Below are positions 34,440-43,835 of a DNA stretch of 64,000 nt, one piece after another. Origin of the DNA: Dorea formicigenerans (GTDB taxonomy: Bacteria > Bacillota > Clostridia > Lachnospirales > Lachnospiraceae); NCBI RefSeq assembly GCF_025150245.1, contig NZ_CP102279.1, positions 3,124,305 through 3,188,304 on the forward strand. The letters run 5' to 3'. Below the pieces are notes generated by a model that was not told the DNA's origin, made no database searches, and worked only from the letters and a program-made list of their open reading frames with translations. How positions within the stretch are numbered: position 1 is the stretch's first letter; every line of letters begins with the position of its first letter. A program made the position numbers and the translations under genes.

Positions 34440-34528
34440 TTGAATTAAAAATGAAATAAAGTTCCAGTAATCATAGAGTGTATGGATTCAATTCCATATG
34501 CTCTTTTTCTTTACTGAAAAATCTAATG

Positions 34529-34578
34529 TTACGAGTTTCTTACGAGTGGTATTAAAAAACTCGCAAGAAGACTCGTAA
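34529..34578. repeat. Long hairpin at mobile-element boundary
   Basis: TTACGAGTTTCTTACGAGT pairs with ACTCGCAAGAAGACTCGTAA (near-perfect 19- to 20-bp arms, 11-nt loop). It lies downstream of the DUF4143 ATPase stop and could terminate it, but it lacks a clear T tract. Confidence 0.6.
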
Positions 34579-34595
34579 AAGATATTTCGCCCTGC

Positions 34596-35792
34596 TTATT
34601 CTTGTAGTAACCAATCAGCTATATCGTGAATTTCGATTCCTTCATAACTATATTGGGGATGTTTGGTTCTGGCAATAATCATTTTCGGATAAGCATCTCG
34701 AATCTGAAGCAGAGGAGAGTATTCTCTCTCAAATGTTTCCTGCCCGGAAATGTTGTCGCTGACCTGAATATAAATCTTCTCGCCGCCTCTCTGAGCAACA
34801 AAGTCGATTTCCTTTTGATAGAGCTTGCCGACATAAACATCATATCCACGGCGAAGAAGCTCGATGCAAACGATGTTTTCATATACTCTGCCATAATCCA
34901 TATTTCTGCTTCCCAGTATTGCATATCGAATACCGCTGTCACACAAATAGAACTTTTCAGAGCTTTCAAGGTATTTCTTACCTCGGATGTCGTATCTCTT
35001 AATATCATAAAATACAAAAGCATTGCACAAATACTTAATGTACTTGCCGACGGTTACATGATTGGTTGGAGTCTCATTTGCTGTCAGCAGCTGACTGACC
35101 TTGTTAGGAGAAGTCAGATTGCTGATATTGTCCATCAAGAACTCGCTCAGACGCTGCAAAACCAAAGTGTCCGGCAGAGCATATTTCTGTACTAAGTCCC
35201 GTGTAACAATGGTTTCGTAGACTTCTTTTATATAGTTTGTTCTGTCTTTTTCAGTTTTATAAGCATAGGAACCGGCTAAACCGCCCTTGATAGCGTACTC
35301 ATCAAAGAGCTTATCTTTGTCACTAATATCATCATAAAATTGGCAATATTCCTGGAAGCTGAAAGGAAACACATGAATTTCAATATAGCGTCCGGTAAAC
35401 AGAGTTGCCAGATCCGCACTCAACAGGAAAGCATTAGAGCCTGTTACATAGATGTCGTATTTTCCCTTAGAGTACAGGCTGTTGATTGCCAGCTCAAACT
35501 TGGGACACATCTGAACCTCGTCCACAAACAGGTAGTTCGTTTTGCCTTCCTGATAATGTTCTTCCACATAGGCGTGTAAGGCATGGTATTCCTTGATTTC
35601 TTCATACATTAAATCCATGAAGTCAATGAAGATAATATTGATGTTTTCAAAGTTACTTTTCAGATACGCAATATACGCCTGCATCAATTTGGACTTACCA
35701 GATCGACGAATACCCGTGATAATCTTGATGTCAGGAGTGCCATTCAGTTCAATGATTCTATCGAGATATTTTGCTCTTGTGATTGTTTTCAT
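34596..35792 (-). CDS. AAA ATPase with DUF4143 domain
   Basis: A 398-residue protein of the AAA_14/DUF4143 type. Walker A is GIRRSGKSKLMQ (residues 27-38), Walker B-like LFVDEVQM, sensor region VTGSNAFLLS. The C-terminal DUF4143 part contains a nuclease-like EIDFVAQRGGEKIYIQV. Such stand-alone ATPases are abundant in gut bacteria; their function is unknown. The ribosome binding site is weak. It is monocistronic. Confidence 0.88.
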   Translation of the reverse strand: MKTITRAKYLDRIIELNGTPDIKIITGIRRSGKSKLMQAYIAYLKSNFENINIIFIDFMDLMYEEIKEYHALHAYVEEHYQEGKTNYLFVDEVQMCPKFELAINSLYSKGKYDIYVTGSNAFLLSADLATLFTGRYIEIHVFPFSFQEYCQFYDDISDKDKLFDEYAIKGGLAGSYAYKTEKDRTNYIKEVYETIVTRDLVQKYALPDTLVLQRLSEFLMDNISNLTSPNKVSQLLTANETPTNHVTVGKYIKYLCNAFVFYDIKRYDIRGKKYLESSEKFYLCDSGIRYAILGSRNMDYGRVYENIVCIELLRRGYDVYVGKLYQKEIDFVAQRGGEKIYIQVSDNISGQETFEREYSPLLQIRDAYPKMIIARTKHPQYSYEGIEIHDIADWLLQE

Positions 35793-35800
35793 TTAGTCAC

Positions 35801-35928
35801 CCACTTTCAAAAATTGAAGTTTTTTTTATTTTTCGAAACCGCTTCGTTGTACTTAGTATACTGTCTGCTAATAGTATATGCAAGATGTCGCTTTCAAAAG
35901 CACAAAATTTTTTATTTTTTGAAAGTGG
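35801..35928. repeat. Separated 13-bp inverted repeat
   Basis: CCACTTTCAAAAA (35801-35813) and its exact complement TTTTTGAAAGTGG (35916-35928) flank the promoter region of the DUF4143 gene; a partial third copy (CTTTCAAAAG) lies at 35891. It may be an operator with looping. The 35793-36063 stretch has no gene. Confidence 0.5.
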
Positions 35929-36063
35929 AAACTATGGATTCAAAATTCCATAAAAAAAAGCAATTTCCAGCTAACATTTGGCTTAAAAAACATATTCTAC
36001 CTTCGAGGGGTATGTTTTTCCTCTAAAATAGAGTACGATTAATATAAAAAAGGGGGTAACTGG

Positions 36064-36960
36064 ATGGATCTTATTAAAATTGGAAAATATATTGCAAGTA
36101 AGCGAAAGTCATTGGGGATGACCCAAAAGCAACTGGCAGAAAAATTAGGTATGAGTGATAAGTCTGTTTCTAAATGGGAGCGAGGAGTTTGCCTTCCGGA
36201 TGTATCTGTTTATAAAGAACTTTGTTCAATTCTTGGTATTAGCCTCAATGAGTTTCTGGCGGGAGAAGATATAGCCCAAGAGAATTTGATTCAGAAGTCA
36301 GAAACAAATATTATTGAAGTAATCAAAGACAATATAAATAAAGAGAAATGTCTAAAGGTTATGAAATATATATTATTAGTTATATCTATTTTTGCGTTAT
36401 CAGTACTTGGATTTGCCATATACCGTTTGAAAAAACCACAGAATTATATTTCTCCTGTTGCAAAGGATAGCATAGAAATTCAGACCGCAGAACTGCTTGC
36501 CGGACCGGATGGAGCATTTGTCTACAAGTTTATCACAACGGATGAATATAAAAAACTTAGATTACATATTTATCGATACGAATCAGGAAAATTGATTGAT
36601 CAGGACAAAGTTGAAATGGGATTTGAAGATATTAGTTCGCCCCAAAGTGGTGAAATTGTAATGGTACCTGATTTCAATAATTATATAATTAAGTTAATTA
36701 TTTCTGGAGATGGTAATAAGTTGTCAACTGAATTTCCTGTTTTAGAAAATGTAGAAGATAAAGAATACTATGGCAGAGCAGCAACTGAAATAAAAAATGT
36801 CGTAGACATTAAATATAATAAGCAGCAACCACTCATTGCTTTTGTTTATGATAATGACGAAATGAATGTTCCAACTTTAGACAATTTTATAAATAGCCAA
36901 ACAGATTTTCTTTCAAAAAATGATTATGTGTACTATGTAGCATTTGAGTTTTGTAAGTAA
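36064..36960 (+). CDS. Membrane-anchored XRE-type regulator
   Basis: A 298-residue protein with an N-terminal helix-turn-helix (about 5-62: MTQKQLAEKLGMSDKSVSKWERG), a linker, one membrane segment (about 102-122) and a 175-residue extracytoplasmic domain. The layout suggests a one-component transmembrane sensor binding DNA inside the cell. AAAAAGGGGGTAACTGG precedes the ATG. Its target is unknown; the neighbours are not obviously related. Confidence 0.85.
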   Translation: MDLIKIGKYIASKRKSLGMTQKQLAEKLGMSDKSVSKWERGVCLPDVSVYKELCSILGISLNEFLAGEDIAQENLIQKSETNIIEVIKDNINKEKCLKVMKYILLVISIFALSVLGFAIYRLKKPQNYISPVAKDSIEIQTAELLAGPDGAFVYKFITTDEYKKLRLHIYRYESGKLIDQDKVEMGFEDISSPQSGEIVMVPDFNNYIIKLIISGDGNKLSTEFPVLENVEDKEYYGRAATEIKNVVDIKYNKQQPLIAFVYDNDEMNVPTLDNFINSQTDFLSKNDYVYYVAFEFCK

Positions 36961-37164
36961 TAGATATATACGGAGAAGCATCGGCGAACAAATTTCACTT
37001 CACAACGAACACCCTGCTGTTCGGCTATACACTTCCCACTATCCGTGATCAAGGAATGTTTCTTCTATTGTTGAAACCGTTTTATCTCTTACCTTTTCTG
37101 ATAAAATAATAAGGCTGAACTGTTACCAATCAACAGAGGAAAATACGAAAAAGCTTGCAAATCC

Positions 37165-37213
37165 ACCTTCTTTCCTTTAATATATTGACAAAAATATAGA
37201 AAGGGAAGAAGGT
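37165..37213 (+). promoter_or_regulatory. Inverted repeat covering the AGCS ribosome binding site
   Basis: ACCTTCTTTCCTTT (37165-37178) is complementary, with one mismatch, to AAAGGGAAGAAGGT (37200-37213), which contains the ribosome binding site and abuts the start codon. In mRNA it would sequester the site, suggesting translational control. The rest of 36961-37164 shows no gene. Confidence 0.5.
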
Positions 37214-38617
37214 ATGTTTCAAACGATTATTAGTACAATCAGTTCTTTTATGTACAGCAAGCTGCTGGTCATTATACTGATTGGTGCGGGAGTGTATTTT
37301 ACAGTCCGCACAAGATTTCCGCAGGTAAGATTATTTAAGAGAGCTTGTGGATCCGTAATGGAAAAGCCGGAGGATAAAAAGGCAATTTCCTCTTTTCAGG
37401 CACTTATGGTTTCAACAGCATCCCGTGTGGGAACGGGAAATATTGTCGGAGTTTCATCGGCGATTTGTATAGGAGGATTTGGTTCTGTATTCTGGATGTG
37501 GGTGATTGCGATCATCGGAAGTGCATCTGCTCTGATTGAGAGTACATTGGCACAGATTTATAAGAAAAAAGGAGAAGACGGAAGCTGTTATGGAGGACCG
37601 GCTTACTATATTGAAGCGGCACTTCATTGTCGCCCACTGGCAATTGTTTTCTGCGTTGCAATGATTTTAACCTACGCATTTGGATTTAATATGCTGGCAT
37701 CTTATAATCTGCAGTCTACATTTTCAGTATTTTCCTTTTATGAAGCAAAGATAAGTCCCTGGATCATCGGTGGAATTTTGGCAGTGCTGACAGGCTGGTG
37801 TCTGCTTGGCGGCGGATCACGTATCGTAAAAGTAACATCAATGGTTGTACCGGTAATGGGGATTGCGTATATTGGGATTTCACTTTTGGTAGTAATTATC
37901 AATATTCAGAATGTGCCTGCAATGTTTGTGCGCATTTTTGAAGAAGCATTTGATTTTAAAGCAATTTTCGGAGCATTTTCCGGTTCGGCCATGATGCAGG
38001 GAATCCGCCGGGGTCTCTATTCCAATGAGGCAGGTATCGGTTCGGCTCCGAATGCATCAGCTGCGGCAAATGTCAGCCATCCGGTAAAACAGGGGCTGGT
38101 ACAGATGTTATCCGTATTTATTGATACCTTGCTGCTTTGTACAGCAACAGCTATGATGTGTATGTCATCTGGAATCGATCCGGCAAAAGAATTGCAGGGA
38201 GCACCATGGGTGCAGGCATCACTTCAGGAATCACTTGGTTCTTTCGGGCCGGTCTTTATTACAGTTGCAATGGTATTTTTTGCATTTACAACTCTGCTTG
38301 GGAACTGTTTCTATTGTGACAATCTTTTAATCTACATTCACAAAAAACAGCCGGGAAAAGCTTTTATGAAAGGCTTCAGACTGGTATCGGCACTTGCAAT
38401 CTTTCTGGGAGCAGGAATGGAGATGTCTCTTTTGTGGGATCTTTCCGATGTACTGATGGGTGTTATGGCGCTCATTAACATTCCGGTTATTCTGATTTTA
38501 TCAGGAATTGCAGTTAAAGCGATCCAAGATTATGAAGTACAGTTAAAACAAGAAATCAACCCGGTTTTTAAAAGCGCAGACATCGGTCTTAGTCAAAAAA
38601 CAGATTTCTGGAGCTAA
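37214..38617 (+). CDS. Alanine/glycine:cation symporter (AGCS family)
   Basis: A 467-residue membrane carrier that imports alanine, glycine or a related amino acid with sodium. Family signatures are STASRVGTGNIVGVSSAI and GLYSNEAGIGSAPNASAAA. About ten membrane segments are visible. It is monocistronic. A hairpin over its ribosome binding site suggests translational regulation. The exact substrate cannot be read from sequence. Confidence 0.93.
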   Translation: MFQTIISTISSFMYSKLLVIILIGAGVYFTVRTRFPQVRLFKRACGSVMEKPEDKKAISSFQALMVSTASRVGTGNIVGVSSAICIGGFGSVFWMWVIAIIGSASALIESTLAQIYKKKGEDGSCYGGPAYYIEAALHCRPLAIVFCVAMILTYAFGFNMLASYNLQSTFSVFSFYEAKISPWIIGGILAVLTGWCLLGGGSRIVKVTSMVVPVMGIAYIGISLLVVIINIQNVPAMFVRIFEEAFDFKAIFGAFSGSAMMQGIRRGLYSNEAGIGSAPNASAAANVSHPVKQGLVQMLSVFIDTLLLCTATAMMCMSSGIDPAKELQGAPWVQASLQESLGSFGPVFITVAMVFFAFTTLLGNCFYCDNLLIYIHKKQPGKAFMKGFRLVSALAIFLGAGMEMSLLWDLSDVLMGVMALINIPVILILSGIAVKAIQDYEVQLKQEINPVFKSADIGLSQKTDFWS

Positions 38618-38651
38618 ATTTAACAAAAGCTAAAAGATATTATGAAAAATC

Positions 38652-38762
38652 TATGATTATATCCATTATCCGGTATGGCTGGCAAAACATGGACTTGTCA
38701 GAATTAACAGAACATACCTTGGCAAATGAAATAGAAGCTCCACATGAGATTTTAAGAAAATA
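38652..38762 (+). pseudogene. Short orphan frame, possible gene remnant
   Basis: A 36-codon frame (MIISIIRYGWQNMDLSELTE ... EAPHEILRK) has protein-like composition but no ribosome binding site. The frame is open upstream back to the AGCS stop region. It may be the C-terminal remnant of a deleted gene; I do not recognise the family. Confidence 0.25.
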
Positions 38763-38803
38763 GGCAAGTCAACTTCCAGTAAAACGGAATATTTAACAGC
38801 GTA

Positions 38804-38850
38804 ATAGAAAAATCCTGTTCAATATATGAATATGAGCAGGATTTTTCTAT
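38804..38850. terminator. Bidirectional terminator
   Basis: A perfect 14-bp stem ATAGAAAAATCCTG/CAGGATTTTTCTAT with a 19-nt loop, with A and T tracts built into both arms. It separates the convergent AGCS and diguanylate cyclase genes. Confidence 0.88.
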
Positions 38851-38883
38851 TTACAACAATATTTTTTACAATATTTCCTTTGA

Positions 38884-40644
38884 TTATCCGGAAAATTTTT
38901 CACTGTAATGACTATTCATATCCTCCCAGTCCATGAACAATACATAAAATACTTTGCCATATTGCTGGCTCTCAACAATTCTCCCATGGTCAAGCACAGA
39001 CAGATACGATTCATCCGCTCTTCGTAAATGAAAGTGGATATAATCATTTTCATTGCCATTATCAATCTGTTCCCAAATGCTTGCTTCTATCTTCTTCTGC
39101 TCATCTTCGCGTATCAGGTTGCGGAAACTTTTCTTTGTAAGTCTGAATAGTTCATCCATATCTTTATACCCGGCCATATGAAGAAACTCCTGATTTGCAT
39201 AAAAGAGTTCGTCATCTTCTTTGTCTGCTCTGTATATGATAAATGCTCCTGGAAGGTTCTCGGAGATATCCTTGAATGCAAATCCACGTTGTTTACGAGC
39301 CCTTAATTCAAGCCCTTCCTTATAAGCCATACAGCCATTTTTCCCATGAAGTTTTATTTCGTAAAGGGCTGCATCTGCACAGCGCATAAGCTGTGAACGA
39401 TTAGACGCAAATGTCGGATATTCCGCATATCCAAGAGAAATAGAAAATTGATGTTCTTTTCCCTTGTATGAAAATGTCTTTGGAGCCATAGTGAATTGCT
39501 GTAGCTTCTCTTTTACATCATCGTAGGAATAATCTTTTAAAAGAATAACGAACTCATCGCCGCCGTTTCTTCCTAATAACGCACCAGACGGGAAAAAAGC
39601 TTTCATACTGTCTGCCAGACTCTTTAATGCATTGTCTCCATAGACATGACCATAGATATCATTAACAAACTTAAAATCATCAATATCAAGGAGTACAGCC
39701 ACAAATTTTGCTTCCGGATTTTTAGTAATCATCTGTTCTGCCAGTTCATCGAATCCATAGCGGTTGTAAATACCTGTAAGAGAATCTGTGTGCGCCAGTA
39801 TTTGAAATTTGTTTTTATTTTCTTTTGATACCAGCCATACCCGGGTAAGAACTGCCAAAAGCAAGGTAATCGCAATAAAGAAAACACCGATTACTGCTAT
39901 TAATGTATTGTTTCCCCAGCCATTTTCAGGCGTTACTTCAAACTTCCAGTTCTCCTCTCCTATCATAAAGTCATAAGAAACCGGATCCGTTAATTGATGA
40001 TCTGACTGATAAACAACTTTATAATGATCACTCCATGGATTATCCGTTTTTGAAAGACTATATTCATATCCAAACTTCGAAAGTGCACTTGTTGCATCTG
40101 AAAAAATATCCGGAACACGAAGGATAACAATGGTAAATCCCCAAAAATATTCCTGTCCGTTTTCATCTTTCAGATAAATAGGATTGCGGACAGCAATTCC
40201 ATATCCCCCCTGTTTCAATTCAAAAGGCCCCTGTGTAACGATTGTATGATGATCTCTTGCATATATGGAAATTTCACCACGGTCTTTATCATGAATCAGA
40301 TCAATCTTACCTGTCTCATTTCCCTCGGCCGGATAAATATCCGTTACAATGCCAGCCGGAGCAAGCTGTATGCTTTCAACAGAATCCGACATAATATTTT
40401 CTGCAATTGTGTCAAATTGATTGATTTCTCCATTTTCACTGATCAAAAGCTGTTTCAGAACATCTGTAATCTCTATTCCATTTGTAATCTCATTCTTTAT
40501 ACGTTCCCCATAGGTTGTTACATTTAATTGTGCTGTTGTGCGGCTCTGCTCTTTTTCATGGGTATCTGTTTTGTATACAACTAAACTAACAAGGCATATG
40601 CCCAGTAAAAAAACGATAAGAGGCACAAGCGTTTTTTTCTTCAC
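38884..40644 (-). CDS. CHASE-like/GGDEF diguanylate cyclase with PAS domain
   Basis: A 586-residue membrane protein. Segment 1 is at about 7-25; a CHASE-like extracytoplasmic sensor covers about 35-245 (APAGIVTDIYPAEGNE); segment 2 is at about 249-270; the GGDEF domain (about 285-440) has GRNGGDEFVILL and DIDDFKFVND; a PAS-like domain covers 460-575. The intact GGDEF motif suggests active cyclic-di-GMP synthesis. It is divergent from a hybrid kinase with the same sensor type, from a 211-base intergenic region. It lacks an EAL domain. Confidence 0.92.
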   Translation of the reverse strand: MKKKTLVPLIVFLLGICLVSLVVYKTDTHEKEQSRTTAQLNVTTYGERIKNEITNGIEITDVLKQLLISENGEINQFDTIAENIMSDSVESIQLAPAGIVTDIYPAEGNETGKIDLIHDKDRGEISIYARDHHTIVTQGPFELKQGGYGIAVRNPIYLKDENGQEYFWGFTIVILRVPDIFSDATSALSKFGYEYSLSKTDNPWSDHYKVVYQSDHQLTDPVSYDFMIGEENWKFEVTPENGWGNNTLIAVIGVFFIAITLLLAVLTRVWLVSKENKNKFQILAHTDSLTGIYNRYGFDELAEQMITKNPEAKFVAVLLDIDDFKFVNDIYGHVYGDNALKSLADSMKAFFPSGALLGRNGGDEFVILLKDYSYDDVKEKLQQFTMAPKTFSYKGKEHQFSISLGYAEYPTFASNRSQLMRCADAALYEIKLHGKNGCMAYKEGLELRARKQRGFAFKDISENLPGAFIIYRADKEDDELFYANQEFLHMAGYKDMDELFRLTKKSFRNLIREDEQKKIEASIWEQIDNGNENDYIHFHLRRADESYLSVLDHGRIVESQQYGKVFYVLFMDWEDMNSHYSEKFSG

Positions 40645-40750
40645 CTGATTTACCTCGTTTTATCTATCTAATGTTTTTATAATAAAGCATTATATCACAG
40701 AAGTAAAAAATTTGAATAGATTTTGCCCAAAAGTTATAGGACGTTTTTCT

Positions 40751-40782
40751 ATTGTACTGACAACGTTTTCCTTGCGTACAAT
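40751..40782. promoter_or_regulatory. Inverted repeat in divergent promoter
   Basis: ATTGTAC (40751-40757) and GTACAAT (40776-40782), with partial extension outward (TTCT/GGAA). The 25-base spacing between half-sites would suit a dimeric regulator acting on both divergent genes. Confidence 0.45.
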
Positions 40783-40855
40783 GGAAATATTGGTGTAAAA
40801 TGCAATTAGTTCTTAACGTAATTTTAAATGATTGAAGATGACGAGGCAACCGCGA

Positions 40856-42919
40856 ATGAAAAAAAGAAGTAGCGCTTCTAAACAAATAAAAAAATACAGT
40901 TTGATTGTTGGATTACTTGTTTTTATTGCATCCTTTCTTTTTGGATATATTAATTTAAAGAACATAGAAAAAGGAAAAAAAACAGCCGCCACTTATACTG
41001 CCCAAAGTACAGTAAGACGAATCAATGCACAATTGAATCAGTATGTTGAACTTTCAGAGTTTCTTGGAAATGTAGTTCTCGCAGGATATAACCTGGATCA
41101 GACTTCATTTTCAGAATTGGCGGAAATGCTTCCAAATGAGAATGGTATTGTGAAAGCTTTTGAACTTGCACCAAATGGAGTTGTTACTGATGTTTTTCCA
41201 CAGCAGGAAAATGAGAAAGCCTTTGGAATAAATATGCTGACAGATCATAACCGTAAGGAAGATGCAAACCGTGCGAAAGAAACCGGAAACTATACACTTG
41301 GCGGTCCATATAAATTAAAACAGGGAGGAACCGGTGCTTTACTGTTCCATCCGGTTTATAAAAGCGATTCTATTGACAATGACTCTTTTTGGGGATTTGT
41401 GATTATGGTCATTGACTGGGATAAATTTATAGATGAAATAGGTTTGGACCGATTAAATGAAGCTTCCTATTGCTATGAAATATGGACAACTGATGAAACT
41501 ACAGGCAGCCGAGTTGTTCTGACTCAAAGTCAGGAACACATACCTAAGAACAGCCTTACAGTAGAATGCGAAATTCCTAATGATACATGGTATGTAGATA
41601 TTGTACCAGACGAAGGCTGGATTTCCATTTATCAATGGATTGCTGTTATTGCCGTTTCCTGTATAACGTCCTTAATGGGCGCCACTATTTTTAATCAGGT
41701 GCGCAGTAAAAAATATCGTGAAAACCAGTATGCAGTGGAACTGAAAAAGTCCGCTGAACAGGCAAGAGAAGCAAGTGAGGCAAAAACTCGATTTCTGTTT
41801 AATATGAGCCATGACATCCGAACCCCGATGAATGCGATCATTGGTTTTTCAGATCTTCTCGGAAAGAATCTTGACAACGAAGAAAAGGTACGAGAATATT
41901 TGGGAAAGATTAAGTCTTCCGGCAACATTCTGATGAGAATCATCGATCAGGTTCTGGAAGTGGCGCGTATTGAAAGCGAAACTGCTATATTAAAAACAGA
42001 AGCAGCAAATTTGAGCGAATTATTTTATTCGGTAAATACAGTATTAGAATCTGCTATCCAAATGAAAGGTATCCACTGTTCTATCGATGCAAATGTTCAA
42101 CATAAATATGCATTTTGTGATAAGACAAAGCTCCAGGAAATATATTTAAATATCATGAGCAATGCCATCAAGTATACTCCTGACGGTCATGCGATTCATG
42201 TGACTATTAATGAGACGAATTTCGATGATAAAAAAGCACGGTATGTATTTGTCTGCGAAGATACTGGAATTGGAATGGCTCCGGAATATCTTCCTCATAT
42301 CTTCGATGAATTTTCCAGAGAACATACAGCTACGGAGAATAAAGTCAGCGGTACAGGTCTTGGTCTTTCTATCGTGAAATCCTTTGTGGAACTGATGAAT
42401 GGTAGGATTCATGTGGAAAGTGAGCCGGGAAAAGGAACAAAATTTACAGTAGAAGTCCCACTGGAACTTGCTTCTGAAGAAGATGTATGCAAAAAAGAAC
42501 TGCCAGAGCAAACGTTTATGACCGATAAAAATATTGGAAAACGTATTCTTCTTGCAGAAGATAATGAATTAAATGCTGAAATTGCGATGGAACTACTGAA
42601 AGAAGAAGGATTTCTGATCGACTGGGTCAAAGATGGCCAGGAATGTTTTGATAAACTGGAAGAATCAGATGACGGATACTATGATCTGATTCTTATGGAT
42701 ATTCAGATGCCGATCTTGAATGGCTATGATACAACCGCAAAGATAAGGCAGATGGAAAACCCGAAAAAAGCAACCACACCTATCGTTGCCATGACCGCAA
42801 ATTCCTTTGACGAAGATATTGAGATGACTCAAAAGGCTGGAATGAATGGATTCATTGCAAAACCATTAGATGCGGAAAAGATGTTCACTATATTAAAACA
42901 GAGTATTGTAGAGAATTAG
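40856..42919 (+). CDS. CHASE-like hybrid histidine kinase with receiver domain
   Basis: A 687-residue protein from the ATG at 40856 (GAGG about 9 bases upstream); an earlier TTG and ATG lack sites. Membrane segment at about 15-33, CHASE-like sensor at about 40-265 (APNGVVTDVFPQQENE), second segment at about 270, HisKA with MSHDIRTPMNAIIGF, ATPase with NIMSNAIKYTPDG and GTGLGLSIVK, and a C-terminal receiver with LLAEDNELNAE and LILMDIQMPIL. No DNA-binding domain. Its sensor resembles that of the divergent diguanylate cyclase, so both may read the same ligand. Confidence 0.93.
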   Translation: MKKRSSASKQIKKYSLIVGLLVFIASFLFGYINLKNIEKGKKTAATYTAQSTVRRINAQLNQYVELSEFLGNVVLAGYNLDQTSFSELAEMLPNENGIVKAFELAPNGVVTDVFPQQENEKAFGINMLTDHNRKEDANRAKETGNYTLGGPYKLKQGGTGALLFHPVYKSDSIDNDSFWGFVIMVIDWDKFIDEIGLDRLNEASYCYEIWTTDETTGSRVVLTQSQEHIPKNSLTVECEIPNDTWYVDIVPDEGWISIYQWIAVIAVSCITSLMGATIFNQVRSKKYRENQYAVELKKSAEQAREASEAKTRFLFNMSHDIRTPMNAIIGFSDLLGKNLDNEEKVREYLGKIKSSGNILMRIIDQVLEVARIESETAILKTEAANLSELFYSVNTVLESAIQMKGIHCSIDANVQHKYAFCDKTKLQEIYLNIMSNAIKYTPDGHAIHVTINETNFDDKKARYVFVCEDTGIGMAPEYLPHIFDEFSREHTATENKVSGTGLGLSIVKSFVELMNGRIHVESEPGKGTKFTVEVPLELASEEDVCKKELPEQTFMTDKNIGKRILLAEDNELNAEIAMELLKEEGFLIDWVKDGQECFDKLEESDDGYYDLILMDIQMPILNGYDTTAKIRQMENPKKATTPIVAMTANSFDEDIEMTQKAGMNGFIAKPLDAEKMFTILKQSIVEN

Positions 42920-42931
42920 TTATAGAATTAA

Positions 42932-42983
42932 GAATGTGCCTCGGCACATTCCAGCGCCTGCGGCTTTGCTGCCGCAGGCTTTT
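42932..42983. terminator. Double hairpin between convergent genes
   Basis: GAATGTGCC-tc-GGCACATTC, then GCCTGCGGC pairs with GCCGCAGGC followed by TTTTCT. The second hairpin is a good plus-strand terminator for the hybrid kinase. Confidence 0.8.
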
Positions 42984-43697
42984 CTATTCCTCCCATTCAG
43001 GCGGCTCCTCACATCCCAATGGATCAAGCATGCAGTTTATTTCTATTCGAATATTTTCCAAATGATTATCCAACATTATATACACTTTCAAATCATGCAT
43101 CAGAAGGAAAAGCAGCTCAAGAAAATGTCCCACAATAAAACGAATCATTATCTTATATTGATCTGACATCGTACCACAACAGACACTGAGTACTGAATTT
43201 AATGGTTGTATCCGATGAAGTCCTTCGCTGATTTTATCTGCAAATGTATGATATAACTCTTCATCATATTTTGTGAAGTCAACCTTGTATACGCCGTCAT
43301 ATTTAATAAAATCAACCTCATGTACAGCACTTTTTTCTGTTGGGAAAGATCTGTCAACAAATTCTGGATTCACTTCATAAGCCTGCATTTTATTATTCTT
43401 TTTTTCAGATTCATACATCACTTTAAATAACCAGTTTACAAGAACCGGTCTTGTCAGAAGTCCCACATAAAAGTACGGGAGTTCTTCAAACAGCCACTCA
43501 TAAAAACGGTCTGTAATCATCTGATTTTCCGGAAGCCAGCTGCCTTTCTGATTCTGGTTCATATATTCGTCAATTTCATCATGAAAACTTCCCAATTCAT
43601 CATCTTCCAGATCAAATACATCTTGAAAGCAAGCTTCCATAATCGTATAAACTGCTGCTTTAGATTTTTCAAATTCCAGATAATTGTTCTGTTCCAT
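42984..43697 (-). CDS. Hypothetical protein of kinase/phosphatase cluster
   Basis: A 237-residue soluble, acidic protein (MEQNNYLEFEKSKAAVYTIM). I recognise no domain. It contains an internal near-repeat (VDFIKYDGVYKVDFTKYDEELY) and a hydrophobic helix at about 190-205 (FIVGHFLELLFLLM). AGGAGATAAAAAATT precedes the ATG. It lies 138 bases downstream of the ClpX-like ATPase gene on the same strand and may be an accessory or substrate of that system. Confidence 0.6.
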   Translation of the reverse strand: MEQNNYLEFEKSKAAVYTIMEACFQDVFDLEDDELGSFHDEIDEYMNQNQKGSWLPENQMITDRFYEWLFEELPYFYVGLLTRPVLVNWLFKVMYESEKKNNKMQAYEVNPEFVDRSFPTEKSAVHEVDFIKYDGVYKVDFTKYDEELYHTFADKISEGLHRIQPLNSVLSVCCGTMSDQYKIMIRFIVGHFLELLFLLMHDLKVYIMLDNHLENIRIEINCMLDPLGCEEPPEWEE

Positions 43698-43835
43698 AAT
43701 TTTTTATCTCCTATGTAGTATGATTTTATCTTGTTCTTTTATAGCCTTACAACATTGTGCAAGTAAACTATGTTTTTTTCCCTTTTTACTGTTATGTCAT
43801 GTACTTTCTGTTTCAATACCAGGGATTTCCGTGGG

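Noticed and set aside
35814..36026. Plus-strand open frame of 70 codons upstream of the XRE sensor
   Set aside because: It lacks a ribosome binding site, covers the inverted repeats and is only AT-rich chance sequence.
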